NCBI GenBank assembly: GCA_024663395.1
Contig: JANFAH010000015.1
Location: 868,001-932,000, forward strand
Source: Pisolithus tinctorius
Taxonomy: Eukaryota; Basidiomycota; Agaricomycetes; Boletales; Pisolithaceae
Direction of reading: 5' to 3'
DNA: 64,000 nt
The translations under genes were made by a program, and so were the position numbers. The notes beneath the pieces were generated by a model that did no database searches, had not been told where the DNA came from, and saw nothing but the letters and a program-made list of their open reading frames with translations. Shown piece by piece: positions 63,373 through 64,000 of this stretch. The stretch's first letter is position 1; the number at the start of each line of letters is the position of its first letter.

Positions 63373-64000
63373 TCAGAGGGTGAGGTGAACATTCTGACTA
63401 TCAGACGAAGTACCTTGGTCCTCACCACCTGCAATGCCTTTCTGCAATGCAAGATTCTGAATGCACAGCTGCTCCAGCTGAACTGCAAGCTTCATCTTCT
63501 CAACCTCCTGAGCCACCATTGCTTGCTTGTGCGCATGCAGCTCGCATTGCATTTGCAACTGGTGCTCATGATCCTCCACATGAGCTGACTTCCTCTCCTT
63601 CACCTTCCAGTAGTTGAAGTCCATGCAGGAGTGCTTGTGCTCCAACCAATCTTGCTGCACCTGTTGAAATTGTTGAATGAATGACATTGACATTGAAGCG
63701 AGGCTTGCTGAGAGCTGGTTGGCAGGGGCCTCATGCCCACGCTTACAGGACACCTTGGACAATGATGGCTTGCAGTCGCTATTGTCAGACGGCACAGTGG
63801 AAGATGAAGACATATGAAGCCCCAAAAAAATATTTGAAGATGATATGTCTGAGTCAGATGACTCATCCATGTTTGGAGTGGAAGCTGACCTGGGTTTCAG
63901 AAGAGGGGAGTTGTGCTTGAGAGACAGGTGCATCGGCTGAATTTTTGGGTGGCAGGACATGAAGGGGACGGCGTCGTCATTCAGACTGATGGGATCCCCC
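63373..64000 (-). CDS. Coiled-coil protein of unknown function, partial
   Basis: Open on minus from the window edge to a stop at 63373 (at least 208 codons; an internal ATG at 63960). Ser/Asp-rich first half (DESSDSDISSSNIFLG), a basic KRGHEAPANQL, then helices rich in Gln/Glu (IQQFQQVQQDWLEHKH, EKMKLAVQLEQLCIQNLALQ). The layout resembles the C-terminal half of transposon-encoded Myb-like or NAM-like partners, but no diagnostic motif is present. CpG is retained near the edge. The short leader ORF at 62979 is convergent with it. Confidence 0.45.
   Translation of the reverse strand, partial: GDPISLNDDAVPFMSCHPKIQPMHLSLKHNSPLLKPRSASTPNMDESSDSDISSSNIFLGLHMSSSSTVPSDNSDCKPSLSKVSCKRGHEAPANQLSASLASMSMSFIQQFQQVQQDWLEHKHSCMDFNYWKVKERKSAHVEDHEHQLQMQCELHAHKQAMVAQEVEKMKLAVQLEQLCIQNLALQKGIAGGEDQGTSSDSQNVHLTL

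Overview
This window looks like a piece of a repeat-rich Agaricomycete (mushroom-type Basidiomycota) genome. The evidence is the set of families present: a FunK1 kinase fragment, basidiomycete-style NACHT-WD40 (STAND/NLR) architecture with 40-54 bp introns, and Plavaka, Helitron, PIF/Harbinger, DIRS and chromoviral Ty3/Gypsy elements. All identifications are from reading motifs, not from database searches. Nearly everything except one host-type gene is nested and decayed transposon sequence. No rRNA, CRISPR or prokaryotic feature was seen.

Layout. 1-779: fragment of a repeat called LTR X here, cutting a FunK1 kinase remnant. 780-21175: one PIF/Harbinger transposon with 90-bp inverted ends and a TTA target duplication, swollen to 20.4 kb by later insertions. 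Its transposase is in two pieces separated by an rvt-type reverse-transcriptase pseudogene (1947-10098, minus), itself split by a 4.7-kb inverted-repeat element (2492-7186, TSD CATACCC). Its Myb/SANT-like second gene is split by a non-autonomous LTR element (10808-19977) carrying a gag, a solo LTR, a captured sterol-dehydrogenase (ERG26-like) fragment and a series of repeats with a conserved covarying hairpin. 22400-25990: a retroelement gag-RT relic. 27384-32019: an apparently intact seven-exon NLR gene with ten nearly identical WD40 repeats. 34071-40462: a DIRS-type tyrosine-recombinase retroelement interrupted by a young gag-only element (36569-38330, TSD CCAGG). 40990-45740: an unrecognised pseudogene and a Plavaka transposase relic. 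48084-61835: a Helitron gene broken by LTR X, which contains a second copy of the inverted-repeat element (50389-61091), which contains a Ty3/Gypsy chromovirus (52492-59998, TSD TACTG), whose left LTR contains another solo LTR (52621-53281). 62210-64000: more LTR X, a G-tract minisatellite and a coiled-coil ORF running off the edge.

The unifying process is loss of CpG. In the old elements most in-frame stops that I checked are TGA at expected CGA (Arg) codons, and several catalytic residues (Asp of reverse transcriptases, Arg of the tyrosine recombinase) are changed as CpG to TpG or CpA would predict. The youngest insertion (gag-only element) and the NACHT half of the NLR gene keep many CpGs, while the WD40 half of the same gene sits in a roughly 4.5-kb stretch where I found no CpG. 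This suggests methylation or a RIP-like process acting on repeats, including the internal repeats of an immune-type gene.
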